Under the pieces are notes generated by a model, which was not told the DNA's origin, ran no database searches, and saw only the letters and a program-made list of their open reading frames with translations. Of a DNA stretch of 64,000 nucleotides, positions 50,913 to 62,507 are shown one piece after another. The stretch is from Nitzschia sp. pyKryTriq1 (lineage: Eukaryota > Bacillariophyta > Bacillariophyceae > Bacillariales > Bacillariaceae). The stretch spans positions 1,116,001-1,180,000 of the forward strand of contig OY101127.1 in the NCBI GenBank assembly GCA_956465555.1, written 5' to 3'. A program made the translations under genes and the position numbers. Each line of letters opens with the position of its first letter. Positions within the stretch are counted from its first letter, which is position 1.

Positions 50913-52396
50913 CGTTGTTGTTGTTGCTTGGGTGGCAGAGGAGACCTTTTCCCCCATGGATCTTCCTTCTTGCTGTGCCACCAGATACAATAACATCAGC
51001 GACGAGGAGATTTCGCCCGCATCGTCGTCATGTATCATCGGTATCATCGGCATCATTTGCCCTGAGCTGCTGGTGCGTGGTACGTATGGTCGTGAGCATA
51101 CACAGCAGCAGCAGCAGCAGCAGCAGCAACAACTTCCATATTTTGAATTTGCAGAGGTAATAAATAATGTATATTTTTGATTGACGATGCAGTTAGTTTA
51201 CAAAACACCACCACCATATCAAGTAGACTACACTGATGTTTCTTTGTATTATGGTCCATAGCAACAACAATAATGGATGACCATCATCTTGTTGAAACAA
51301 CGGTGAAAAGCCAGACTATTGTATCACTAAGATAACAAAGTCAGTCTAAGCTAAACACGCAGTGTAACAGTAACCTTCGTATCGTTAGATTCGTAGACAA
51401 CAATGAGATCAAGAGATGATACTCATTGTTGTTTCCCTACTCAACCACTAGTAGAAGAACGAACGGTAGCGGGGGTGACGTTCGTTGTGATTTGGATTGT
51501 CGACGTGTCATCCTGATGGTCCGTACGTCGTGCGGTCCCATGGTAAGCCTTATCTCCAACACATCTATCTATCGAGTAGTAGCCAAGTAGACTACACACA
51601 TACATATGCATACCGGTACTGGTAATCTAATACCTAATTGGTCTCTACAGCACATGTATCGTGAGCTAGAGCGTGGCCAGTGACAGTCAGATGTACCGGT
51701 AGAGAACCGCTGGTGCTCGTAGTCTACGTAGAGTAGAGTACCGAAGGGAGCAGCTCTCTCGAAGGCATAAATAAGGCCCCAGGCGAAGAGGGGGGCCCCG
51801 CCACACGGGCTAGCTATTCCACAGCTGCCCGGACAAGAAGCAAGAGAAGAACATACACGTACCGTAGCGTCGAACGCTTATTACTTCATTCTTGCGCTAC
51901 TGCACTGTGCTTACAAATTATTTAATGAACATGACATGACGAATAAGTAATCTGGAGCTACGACGCGAAGAACTCAGCTTCTTTGCTTTCCAAAGCGTGT
52001 TCTACCTTCTGACACTAACGACGCGAGTGTGAATGCGAATGCGAGTGCGAGTAGATTTTGTATTGGCGCCATTGATCTTTGCGCTTATTTGTGGGAAATA
52101 GCGCTCATAGTTCATGCATACGACAATACTGTACTAAGAGAGGAGAAAAAATAAATCACATCACACTACTAATAGCTAGAGAGAGTACATTAGCCTCTCA
52201 CCAACCGCATCATACTAAAATAACGAACTGCGTCATACACTCAACAAGGCCGCACCGCGTAGAGAGGACGACGAATAAATAACCATTGACTGACTCTTCA
52301 AAACCATACATCAGTAGTAGAGTTACGAGTATATCAAGAGCGGATGGTCCTTGGGGATATATTGAGAATTGAGATTCTTTAGAGATATACAGCAGA
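50830..52396. other. Noncoding 1.57 kb
   Basis: 3' flank of the symporter with a (GTT)n run (50882-50926) and (CAG)n at 51102-51125, then a region with ACCGGT words near 51613 and 51693. No gene supported. Confidence 0.55.
50882..50926. repeat. (GTT)n microsatellite
   Basis: About 15 near-perfect GTT units with one GTC, in the probable 3' UTR of the symporter gene. Confidence 0.9.
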
Positions 52397-55300
52397 ATGA
52401 TGCCGAATAATCGGGACAGCGTGGGGATGATGGAAGACCCGAAGGAAGTACCATCGAACGACAACACCCAGGTCGTGGACACATTATCATCATCATCATC
52501 ATCATCGTCATCACCCTCTTGTCCAGAAAATGATTCTGATGATGATTCGTCGTCAACCCACCCGAAGCACCAACATGATCAGCTCCAGCAGCAGCAGCAG
52601 CAGCAGCAGCAGCTTCCGTGGCCCCTTGAGAAACATCATCATTATCATCATCATCATCAGCTTCCTCCATCAAATATTACTGATGATACTGATCATGATT
52701 CGTCCGCCGTTTTTGATGGTGATACTACTTCATTTTCTCGTATTCTCCATCGATGGAGACAATTGTACGCTACATTGACGTACTCCTACATGAATCCGAT
52801 TTTGCGCAAGGGCGCCAGGCAGTTTAAAGAAAATCAACATCCTTTGACTCTGGAGGACTTGTATCAAGCTCCCTCGGATCTTCAAGCCGACTACTTGGTC
52901 GAGCAGTTTCGGTGCGTTATATTATTATATACGTGCACTTGCTTGCTTACTGCTTTTGTATGCGTGCCTAACCATCCTCGATGGATTCCTCTTTTGTTTC
53001 CATTTTCGTTCTTTTGTTTGTTAGGATGGAGTACCAGAGGACCCATAAATCCTTCCAGAAAACGTTATTTCGTTTGGCCGCACCACATTTTATCCCAGCC
53101 GGTTTCTGGGAACTACTCTCGGTCATTTGCCGCATCTCCATGCCATTATCCCTTCGGGAATTGTTGAGGGTGTTGGAGGCCCATCCGAATCAATCGGTCG
53201 CACCGTTGGCACTGAAATATGCTATCTATATGACATTGGCAGCCTTGGTCGGTGCAGTAGCCCAAAATCGCATGGCCTATCTGTCCACCAAGTCGGGAAT
53301 CGTCCTTCGGGCGGCCTTGACGACGGCGATTTACGACCATGCGCTCACTTTAGATCCCACGGCTCGAGAAAAGCACAACGATATATCGACGACGACGGGC
53401 GAGATTACCAACTTGATGGCCATCAAAACACAAAAGATATATGACGTCATGTTGGAAGCACACAATTTATGGTCATGTCCTCTCTTGATCATCCTGGTGA
53501 CCGCTTTTTTGTGGGCCGAAACGGGCCCTGAAATGGTAGTGGGAGTGGTAGTATTGATTTTGATCCTTCCCATCGCCAAGTCGCTCGTGGGGCACATGCT
53601 CCAGGTGCGAAAAAGTCGCAGTCAATTGACTGATGCTAGGATTAGCATTCTGGCAAGTATGCTACAAGGCATTCGTGTCACAAAGCTCAATCATTATGAA
53701 GAAAAAGTCGAGGGAGCCGTTCGGTTAATACGAGACGAAGAGATTCAATTGCTGAAACGCGAATTGAGACTTTGGGGTTGGATCATGTTCATGGGCGTCA
53801 TGTCTCCCATGGTAGCTACTGCTTTGGCATTCATGACCTATGCTTTGACGGACCCGGGACAGAATCTCATCACCCCGGCCAAAGCCTTTTCTTCCTTACT
53901 GTTGCTTTCCATACTACGATTTCCTCTCAACATGACCGCCCGTGTGGTTGGAAAACTCGCACAAGCCAGTGAGGGGGCCAAACAGATTGCCAACTTTCTG
54001 GAACTACCCACCAGAGGTCAACCACGACAAGGCCATCACCAAACACAATTGGATACTTCAGAGATGGAACTACCATTACCACCCAAATCCGATCCATCTC
54101 AGGTCAACAAAGAGACCACTGTTCGGACTGCTGCTGACAATGAACATTCTTCAAGAGGATCAGCTGATGCCCTTGTTGCTGTTGAGGACGATGATTCCAC
54201 AAGTGTTGTCGTCGTCGAAAGTGGTTCAAGTGAGGATGAAGCCGGTGCCCACCTACTGGTAGACTTGCGACATGGCTCATTCTCCATAAACCTGCTTCCT
54301 ACCACCAACACCGACGATGACGACGACGACGACGATCAGCAGCTCGATGATTCGGTCTTTTCTCTGAGAGATATTGACCTTTCTCTGAAACCAACCGAGT
54401 TGCTCATGGTGGTCGGCAAAGTCGGATCAGGGAAAACCACTCTTCTGAACGCATTGCTGGGTGAACTTCCAGCCCCTTCGGTCGAAACAAGACTAGACAT
54501 CGAAGGTATGGTGAGCTACGCACCGCAGGTCCCCTTCATCATGAATCAATCAGTGAGAAACAATGTTTTGTTCGAATCTGAATTGGACCAGGAAAGATAC
54601 GACCGTGTCTTGGAGGCATGCTGTCTACAGCAAGATCTCGACCTCCTGGGTGCAGCGAGAGATCTCACGCAAATCGGTGAACGCGGGGTCACTCTATCCG
54701 GTGGTCAAAAGGCCCGAGTGGGCCTGGCGAGGGCGTGTTACGCTTCCAGTGATGTCGTTCTCTTGGACGATCCATTTTCAGCTCTGGATTCTGGTACAGC
54801 ACGGGCTGTCTTTGATGGCCTCTTTCATCCCAAATCTGGTATTCTACGGAATGCTGGAACCATCTTGGTCACCCATGCTATTCACTTTTTACCTCGAGCA
54901 GATCGAATCATCGTTCTAGACGACGGAAGATGTACCTTTTCTGGAACCTGGAACGAGCTAAAAACCATCCAAGATGGGGACTCGTCCAAAAATGTTGGCC
55001 TTCTTGAAGCCATCAAATCGGAGGCTCATGGGGGAAATCACGACGAAGCTCAAGGCCGGAAGGAACCGACCGACGACAATACTACAAAGAATGGAACCAT
55101 AATGACAGTGGAAGAACGAAACTATGGGGTTTCCAGTATCAAACCATGGCTAACCTGGTGTAAAAATGCCGGTGGCTGGTCGTTTTTCATTCCGCAGTTG
55201 TTCATATTGATAGTCGACCGTGCGTTTAATGTTGCGACGGATTGGTGGCTAGCGGTTTGGTCTGACGCGGCCTACGATAGCTTTGAAATCTTTGGAATCA

Positions 55301-57460
55301 CGTTTGAAGCACAAGAGGAAGGACGAAATGCGCAGCAGCACTTTGTTCGAGTATATGCACTACTGATGGTTCTGTCTGTCATTGCGGCCGCTATCAGGAG
55401 CCAATGGAGCTGTAAGTACGGAGAGGGGAACCATTTGCTAAGTACTGTTTCGTCTCTTACAAATGTCTATTTCCTTCCTATGCAATGTCGAATACACCAG
55501 TCATGGGCGGGGCTAGATGTACAGAGAAGATGTTTTATGCCATGACACACAGAGTGCTGCGCGCCCCAATGCTTTGGTTCGAAACGACCCCCCTTGGAAG
55601 AATCTTGAATCGATTTACTTACGACGTAGAAGTGCTGGTAAGTTTCGGGAAATGAATTCTTCAGTGTCGGGAAACGATTGTTCTGAACGCATTTTTTCGT
55701 CCCTACTACACTAGGATGTTGAGCTTTCCGTGTCCATGACAGGCCTTTTCATGTCCTTCAGCTGGCTCGTTACTTCCGTCATCGTAATGGTTGCTGTCCT
55801 TCCATGGATATTTTTCGGTATCTTGATAGTGTCAGCATCCTATTTTTTCATTCAAAAGTTTTATCGAATGAGTGGACCGGATTTGCAACGGCTTGATGCC
55901 ATATCGAGGAGCCCACTTCAAGCGGGATTATCGGAAGGTAGGTGACAGTATGAAGCCGATAGAAACTCGGGTTACCAAACCGGAGTTGCATCTGACGCGT
56001 TTCTCTTTTGTCGTTTCTCAAGCTTTGGAAGGAACGGCCTCCATTCGGACATTCCAGAAAGAGGGCATGTTTGCCATCAAATTCCGCCAGCACGTGAATC
56101 TCAACACGAGCGCCATGCTCAATTTCGTAGCTGCCCAACGATGGCTCGGACTACGAATCGAACTCTTAGGCGCCTCCATCGCCTTTGCCTTGTCTACCGC
56201 CATTGTTTGCGGAAATGGACGGTTTCAAATTGCTCCAGGCGTAGTCGGTTTTGTCATCCAGTGGGGTCTCGTCTTCTCCGCCGCGCTGAACTTCTTCTTC
56301 TTGAGGCTGTCTGAATCAGAAGCAAGGATCACTTCAGTCGAACGCGTGTATGAAACTTCCCGCTTGAAGGCCCAAGAAGCCGCTTGGGAAACTAATCCAT
56401 CAGCAGTGACGCTAGACGAGCAATGGCCTCAACGAGGTGAGGTCACTTTCGAAAGGTACGTGGTGCAGAGTCGACAACTAGCTCTACTAGTCTACTTCTC
56501 AACGAATCGTCAACTCAATCGTTCCCTTCTCGTCTCTTCTCTTCTTGCGTTGTGTTGCGTATCAGCGTTTCGATGCGATATCGAAAAGATCTACCACTTT
56601 CGCTTGACTCGGTATCTTTTAAATTGAGTCCTTCGATGAGGTGCGGCGTGGTAGGCAGGACTGGTAGTGGCAAAAGCTCCCTAACGGCCGCCTTGTTTCG
56701 TTTGGTGGAGATCGAAGCCGGACGTATACTTTTGGATGGAGTCGATCTTTCCAAAATCGGCTTGTCCGATCTACGTGCAAGGTCACCTCATGGTCTGGGA
56801 ATACTTCCCCAGGATCCCGTTCTCTATGCAGGAACCTTGCGAGACTGCCTCGACCCCTTCCAGTGTCAGACCGATGCGCATATCTTTGAGGCGCTCAAGG
56901 CAGTCCGTTATCGCGGTTGTCCCGAGCGTGGGATGAGCGTCCTGGATGATCGTGTAGAGGAAGGTGGATCCAATTTTAGCGTCGGTGAGCGCCAATTGAT
57001 TTGTCTAGCACGTGCTATCGTCGAAGAGCCTCGCGTTCTCGTTCTGGATGAAGGTAAGATTATTCGTTGTATTGGACTCGCTTTTCTTCTCCCGTGGTTT
57101 GGAGTATACATTATCTGTTTTCTGACCTTCTTTCTCGACTACTCGTCGTATATTGATGTTGTTGCAGCAACGGCAAGTGTCGACACCGCGACCGACGCCG
57201 TCATTCAAGAGATGTTGCGCACCCGATTTCGAAATACGACTCTTTTCACGATCGCACATCGATTGGAAACTATCATGGACTACGATACCATTTGCGTCAT
57301 GCAAAACGGTCGATGTGTCGAATTCGGCCCACCGTGCCAGTTATTGGAGAGAGAACACGGTGTCTTTACCAGTTTTGTGAATGCTACGGGTCCCGAATCA
57401 GCAATGGAGCTAAGGCGTATCGCGCAAAATGGTTCCGACCTTGTCTCGTCTAAAAAGTAG
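52397..57460 (+). CDS. ABCC-type (MRP) full-length ABC transporter
   Basis: Seven exons (52397-52911, 53025-55411, 55501-55637, 55715-55937, 56023-56455, 56566-57053, 57168-57460) give 1491 residues, and all junctions keep frame. The layout is TMD1-NBD1-TMD2-NBD2. NBD1: Walker A GKVGSGKTT (636-644), signature LSGGQ (729-733), Walker B with Asp753-Asp754 (LLDDPFSALD); Asp in place of the catalytic Glu is usual for ABCC. NBD2: GRTGSGKSS (1262-1270), signature SVGER (1370-1374), Walker B LVLDEA with Glu1394, rebuilt across the last intron. The N-terminal 110 residues are a Ser/Asp/Gln/His-rich tail instead of the TMD0 of long MRPs. Family role: export of organic anions and glutathione conjugates, often at the vacuole or plasma membrane. 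Confidence 0.93.
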
Positions 57461-57993
57461 TACAGACCATAATCTACTAGTTGAGTAGTTAGAATCGATG
57501 AAGAAAATAGTCTTTCGTCTCAGAGAATACTATCCAATCAGTACTACCATACGCTGATACATCATAGTTCATTGTGTTCCACCCTTCCGTCCGAGAGGAA
57601 AGAAGTCAAAGAAGTCAAACTGAACTGAGAAAATCCTGCGTCCTGTTGTGCTCATCTCATTCCCCCGTTTTCGAAAAAGGGGGAACGAAACTCTGAGCGC
57701 ATGCGCGATACGCGAGGCATGCGCAGATTTTCCCGCCATTTTTTCTTCAAGCCATTCTTTCTCTTATACTCTAGTCTAGTACGGTATGTACCGGTTTTCT
57801 TCTGCCGATCGAGAGAGGGCAAGGAGCGAGACAACGATCCACGATGGCGCAGCCACCAAAACAGTGACCGATGATGATGGTGAGCAATGGCGACAAAAGA
57901 GTAGTAGCAGTCCTTTTGTGACGATCGAGCGAGAAATGGACACATGATGAGGGCCAGCATGAGACTCTGATAAAAGACAAACAAGCGCACAAC
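57461..57993. other. Intergenic region, no gene seen
   Basis: A minus-strand open frame covering 57652-58314 is antisense to the next gene and lacks features. No repeat. Confidence 0.5.
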
Positions 57994-58383
57994 ATGGCAA
58001 AGAAGATGGGAAGGAGCGAGAACGAGGAGGAGCCCGAGTCCACAGCGGCGGGTGATCCTGGTGGTGCTGCTACTGCCACAGATGCTTCTCTGGCGACCCT
58101 TCAGAGCCTGGCGACAGAATACAATCAGCTGTCTAGCCAACAGATACAACTCGAAGACTTTTTGGATCGATTGCGACGAGAAGAAGCAGCCTTGGTGGAA
58201 GCAATTGAGCAAGCATCCAGTAGGAGTGCTGCCCAGTCCGGCGCGATGCCACCAACAACCAAGAACAATAAGCCGAAGCCCCAACATCAACAAGCGATCG
58301 AACGGCTCGAACAAGCGCTATTGAACGACGACGACGATGATAGCAGCAGCAGCAGCAGCCTTGCCAACGAGGAAAACGACTGA
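57994..58383 (+). CDS. Small coiled-coil protein, unknown function
   Basis: 129 residues in one exon. Residues 30-75 form a regular heptad-type coil (LATLQSLATEYNQLSSQQIQ, LEDFLDRLRREEAALVEAIE). It is flanked by an acidic, Gly/Ala-rich N-terminus and a C-terminus with a second short helix (QQAIERLEQALLND) and Asp/Ser runs. I do not recognise the family. Scaffold or complex-subunit roles are typical for such proteins but nothing here fixes one. Confidence 0.62.
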   Translation: MAKKMGRSENEEEPESTAAGDPGGAATATDASLATLQSLATEYNQLSSQQIQLEDFLDRLRREEAALVEAIEQASSRSAAQSGAMPPTTKNNKPKPQHQQAIERLEQALLNDDDDDSSSSSSLANEEND

Positions 58384-59753
58384 TGTTTGTACATTGATTT
58401 CGAAATGAATGGATGTGGTAATCGTTCCTTCGATCCGCCTTTTGAACACCATACCACCGATAGTATTATCCATTAGCCCGCATCAGCAGCTGCCAGGTGG
58501 ATGATATTCCCTGATAAGTGAGTCGTCAGGAGTCAGTCAGAACGATGCCTTCTCTCTCTCTCTCGCTCTCTCTCTCTATGCTATTGCTGAAGGTTACGTA
58601 CTGCCCTGGTATCGTCAAGCATGATTCTACTAGGTACGTGGTGGTGGTTGACAGCAGGGACGAAAAGAACCGACCATACATAGAGCGCACACTCTTCTTC
58701 TACACACACACATACACCAGACGACCACGTCTGCAGGTACAGTACGAGTACATAGATTACTTACATACTGTATGTAGTACAAGAAGTAATGGTGTTGTTC
58801 CTGCGGCGGGGGCGCAGCCAGACTCAAAGGCATGTTTTCGTGCCAATACAATACTGGTGAGTATACGAATAAGGCGAAGCGACACAAAATATTCCTGGTA
58901 CGTATATAGTAGACTACAAGTACAAGTACTGCTAGAGAGTGGAATATGCGAAAGCGAGTCGAGGAGGAGAAAAAGTATTTCCGCTGGGGTCTCTATTCTC
59001 TCTACCAAGCCAAACGAGTAGGCAGGTCTTGTTAAGAGCAGCAACATCATAGTAGTATTACTAGCTCTACAATGCCTATAGTACCTGTAACACCAGGTAC
59101 ATGTCGTGTAGAGGAGAGACATACGCACCGGTAGTCATCATGCATCCTTTCTACTCGGTAGCTTGAGAACAGTTATCTCTACCACTAGCTCTACCGTAGT
59201 AGTCGAAGCAGTAGATAGTGCTATGGTAGTAGAGCAGAAACAATCTTGAATGAAAAAATAATCCGAGCACACGCGGGCGGGCGGGGGGGGATTTGAGCCT
59301 GCAAGTACCGGTACAGTACCGGTATCGATAGTTCGCAATCTTTCCTGTACGTCATCTCCTTCTTGTCCTGCTGTCTGATGCTAATGATGTTTCTCAATGT
59401 TGGAAGAACCAAAAACTACCAGTATGTGGTTCCCTACTACTAGGCCGCTGATTAGCTCGCTAGAGACTTTTATTCCTTTTTTTCAATTCAACAATGGCGC
59501 TTATGACATATGCCCCAATCTGCTGACTGCAAGAAGTTCGTATCAGGGGGCTGTTAATATCCAGAATTTCGGAGTTTCTTCGAGTTCGACAGTGCGCGGT
59601 TTTCCTCTTCTTCGTGTAGTCTGTGGTAAGAATTTTGTTCTGTGCTGTTGCGTGATATGCGTGCTGCTATGCGGATGGTTAGTTCTTTCACAATTTCGAA
59701 AACCACAGTAAATAGGAAAAATACATTTGGAATCATTCCTCGGAAATCAAACA
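58384..59753. other. Noncoding 1.37 kb
   Basis: (CT)n near 58551-58576, several CAGGTAC/GTACCTG words, and GTACCGGTACAGTACCGG near 59307. No gene supported; the frame 58518-59021 is low-value. Confidence 0.5.
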
Positions 59754-60650
59754 ATGGAGCATCAACCCCAATCGCACCTCTCAAACATCTTCCAGGGCCA
59801 CCAAAAAATGATGCTCTGGCAGCTCCAGCACCAGCAGCAAGAGCAGCAGCACCACCACCAGATGACGATTCTGGAGCAGCAAAAGCAGAAGCTTCATATG
59901 ATGCTTGCGGCTGTGACAAACAACAAGAAATTGAATGACTGGTCCTCTCAGTCAATGCTTACTACTCCTGAGCAAGACCATACCGCGATCTTTTTCCAAC
60001 ACGATCAGGGCTTGCAAGCAGACATCTTGCGCTCAAGTACTAAGGGGTTGGAGAAGCTGAGGACTACTAGTACTGGCGGCGATTGCACTACCACCAGCGA
60101 TTTGGATCCCCAAGAGGCTTCGGATGTTTCGTCGTCGATTTCTTCAGGGATCCCGCCCGTCTACACCCTGCGCCAAGCTGGCCGATGGCAAGACCGATTC
60201 AATGAGCTGTCAGAGTTCAAAGAAGAGTACGGGCACTGCTGTGTCCCTAGCTACTGGCCACAAAATGCCCCACTTGCCCAATGGGTTAAGCGACAACGTT
60301 CCCAGTGGAGGCAAAAGCACGAGGGAAAGCACTCTAATTTGACGAATGAACGAGAACTGTCGCTCACGAACCTTGGCTTTGTTTGGGACTCCCATTCTGT
60401 TTTTTGGGAAGAAAGGTTAAACGAACTGAAAGACTTCGTCCGAACGACGGGTCATGCTAATGTTCCTACCAAGTACCCGGAGAATCAGCAGCTCGCAGTG
60501 TGGTGCAAATGCCAAAGGCGGCAGTTCAAGCTGTTTACACAGGGAGACCGGCGATCCAACATTACGGTGGAGCGCATCACCAAGCTGGCGAATCTAGGAT
60601 TTGACTTTGATCCCAGGAAGAAGAAAACGGAGTCAACTCAAGTTTACTAG
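59754..60650 (+). CDS. Protein with two helicase-associated (HA) domains
   Basis: 298 residues from the first true ATG at 59754. The N-terminal 60 residues are Gln/His/Met-rich. Two HA repeats follow. The first spans about 144-212 (WQDRFNELSEFKEEYGHCCV, LAQWVKRQRSQWR, LTNLGFVWD) and the second about 218-286 (WEERLNELKDFVRTTGHANV, LAVWCKCQRRQFK, LANLGFDFD). Each has the Trp-x-x-R/L...GH..VP...L..W...QR pattern. In bacteria these domains sit behind helicases; diatoms have many stand-alone copies, probably nucleic-acid binding. No helicase domain is present here. Confidence 0.87.
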   Translation: MEHQPQSHLSNIFQGHQKMMLWQLQHQQQEQQHHHQMTILEQQKQKLHMMLAAVTNNKKLNDWSSQSMLTTPEQDHTAIFFQHDQGLQADILRSSTKGLEKLRTTSTGGDCTTTSDLDPQEASDVSSSISSGIPPVYTLRQAGRWQDRFNELSEFKEEYGHCCVPSYWPQNAPLAQWVKRQRSQWRQKHEGKHSNLTNERELSLTNLGFVWDSHSVFWEERLNELKDFVRTTGHANVPTKYPENQQLAVWCKCQRRQFKLFTQGDRRSNITVERITKLANLGFDFDPRKKKTESTQVY

Positions 60651-62507
60651 TAGATCGTGCACGGTGATAGTTTTTTACGATTCCTACTGCTGCTGCTGCA
60701 TCATACTACTAAGACTGATTCATTTCAGTTTCAGAAGGAGTACATTGTCAACTATTTCTTCACTTCGGCTTTTACCGCTCACTCCCTTGGGCTCTCTCGA
60801 TTATCTCGAGTAGTAGATAGTAGAGTTCACTCTACCGAGAGCTTGCTCGACTCTACGGGGATAGCTCCCAAACCTCACTATTACTCTACCACAGTACATA
60901 CCCGTATTCGTCGCGAGTAGTGTGTAGTACCGGTACCGTGTACCAGGGTAGCGAGAGAGTTGAGAGTGAGGACTGGTACCTCGGTATTACAAGTTCGAGT
61001 ACAGTACAGTACTACCGGTAGTATTACAGTACCAGTACCGTAAGTGTGGTACAGTCTCTCATCATCGGCAGAAGAGACGAAAAGTTGAACCGGATTGCTC
61101 ATCACGATTACGCGAGAGATTGAAATGCCGGTTCGTCTGGGCTGGCGCTATAAATAGAATCTTCTTCTACGGTACTAGCCGCCTCATTCAAAGAGCACCG
61201 GGTACCGTACTAACTGCACATCCAACCGGTGATTTCTGTAGAATAGGAGCAGATTTGTTTCTCCGTCCGAAAACGCACGGGAGAAAACGAAGAAGGGACA
61301 ACAAAGACTGGCTAAATGGGTGACTCCCGAAACTGTCGACCCAGTAGATTTCTGGTCTGGGTACGCGCGCACCAGATCTGTGTCCGGTCTGTCAGTCTAT
61401 CAGTCGAAGGGAATCGTCCTCCCGATCGGTGGCGAACTTGAGTTCTATCGCCATTATCACATCAATTACCACTGCTCTCTACATTACATATTCTCAACCG
61501 CAGAAGGATGCCCCCAGGGCACTACGAAAAGTGAGGAGGAAAAAAGGCAGCTAAAGCAGCCAGAGATGCAGAAAGCCACAAGAGGAAGCGTAAGCAACAA
61601 GCTGGAGGAATGTGTGCTTCTCTCGTGACTGGAATTGATGCACAAAATGAGAATCAACAAACGATTGGATTTTGCCTCGTTATGCATTACCAAGGTGTGA
61701 AGGGATGGCGGGCGGGTTTTTAAAAGCTAACTAATCCCAACCTCTAGAAAATCACGGTGCCTAAGAAATTCTGCTTGGTTTTTCCATGTGTTGTCTTCCA
61801 CACCTCACAAGAATTGTTTACATACGAAAAAGACAAAAGACGAACTTGGCTTGGGCGCGGTACCACCAGACAGCTGTGTCCCAGCTTTGATTCCACCGTT
61901 CTTCTTTTTAGTTGTTCCAGACATCTTGCGTTGAGAATAATGTTTGGTCTATCGAGATGAAAACCAGACATCTTGCTTTGCTAATAATGTTTGGTCTATC
62001 GAGATGAAAACCACCATCAGGGACGATGATTCCTTCTAATAGAGAGGAAACGTGGTAATATTTAACTCGGGAGAGTCGAGCGTACTTGTCTCCCCGTTGG
62101 CAGACGTATGTCCGTTGGCAGTAAGCGTTACACTCTCAGTAAGAGTTACACGGCAGCTTTAGACAACAACTGTAACTTTTAGAGAGAGTAGACTGTGCCG
62201 GTACCGTACGTGCCGCCACAGTACAGGGTACCTGTAAGTACAGTACTCAGTACTGTACATTACGGTACTCGTAGAGTACTGTACGGATCTATCAGACGAG
62301 CCAGCCGACCTTCGATCGGTATCCGTTGGCCCTTTGGCAACCGACCACGCACCCAATCCGAAGAGTTCAAAATCGAAAGAAGATGGGAGATGGGAATGAT
62401 ATTGTATCACACAAAAGCACGAATCATCAATGCGACGACAGACTTACAAACGTATCTACTCCGCAATATTCAATCATCATCATCATAATCATCATCATCG
62501 AATCATC
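60651..62507. other. Noncoding 1.86 kb
   Basis: Dense in GTACCGGTAC-type words (60927-61045 and 62195-62285). Contains a 47-bp tandem pair. A minus-strand frame at 61744-61971 (LLSFSYVNNSCEVWKTTHGK) is not low complexity, but I cannot place it. Confidence 0.55.
61917..62010. repeat. 47-bp tandem repeat, two copies
   Basis: 61917-61963 and 61964-62010 both start CCAGACATCTTGC and end TCTATCGAGATGAAAA, with about three differences between. Confidence 0.92.

Noticed and set aside
57652-58314. 220-codon minus-strand frame
   Set aside because: It is antisense to the coiled-coil gene, Cys/Leu-rich without motifs, and best explained as a shadow of that gene.
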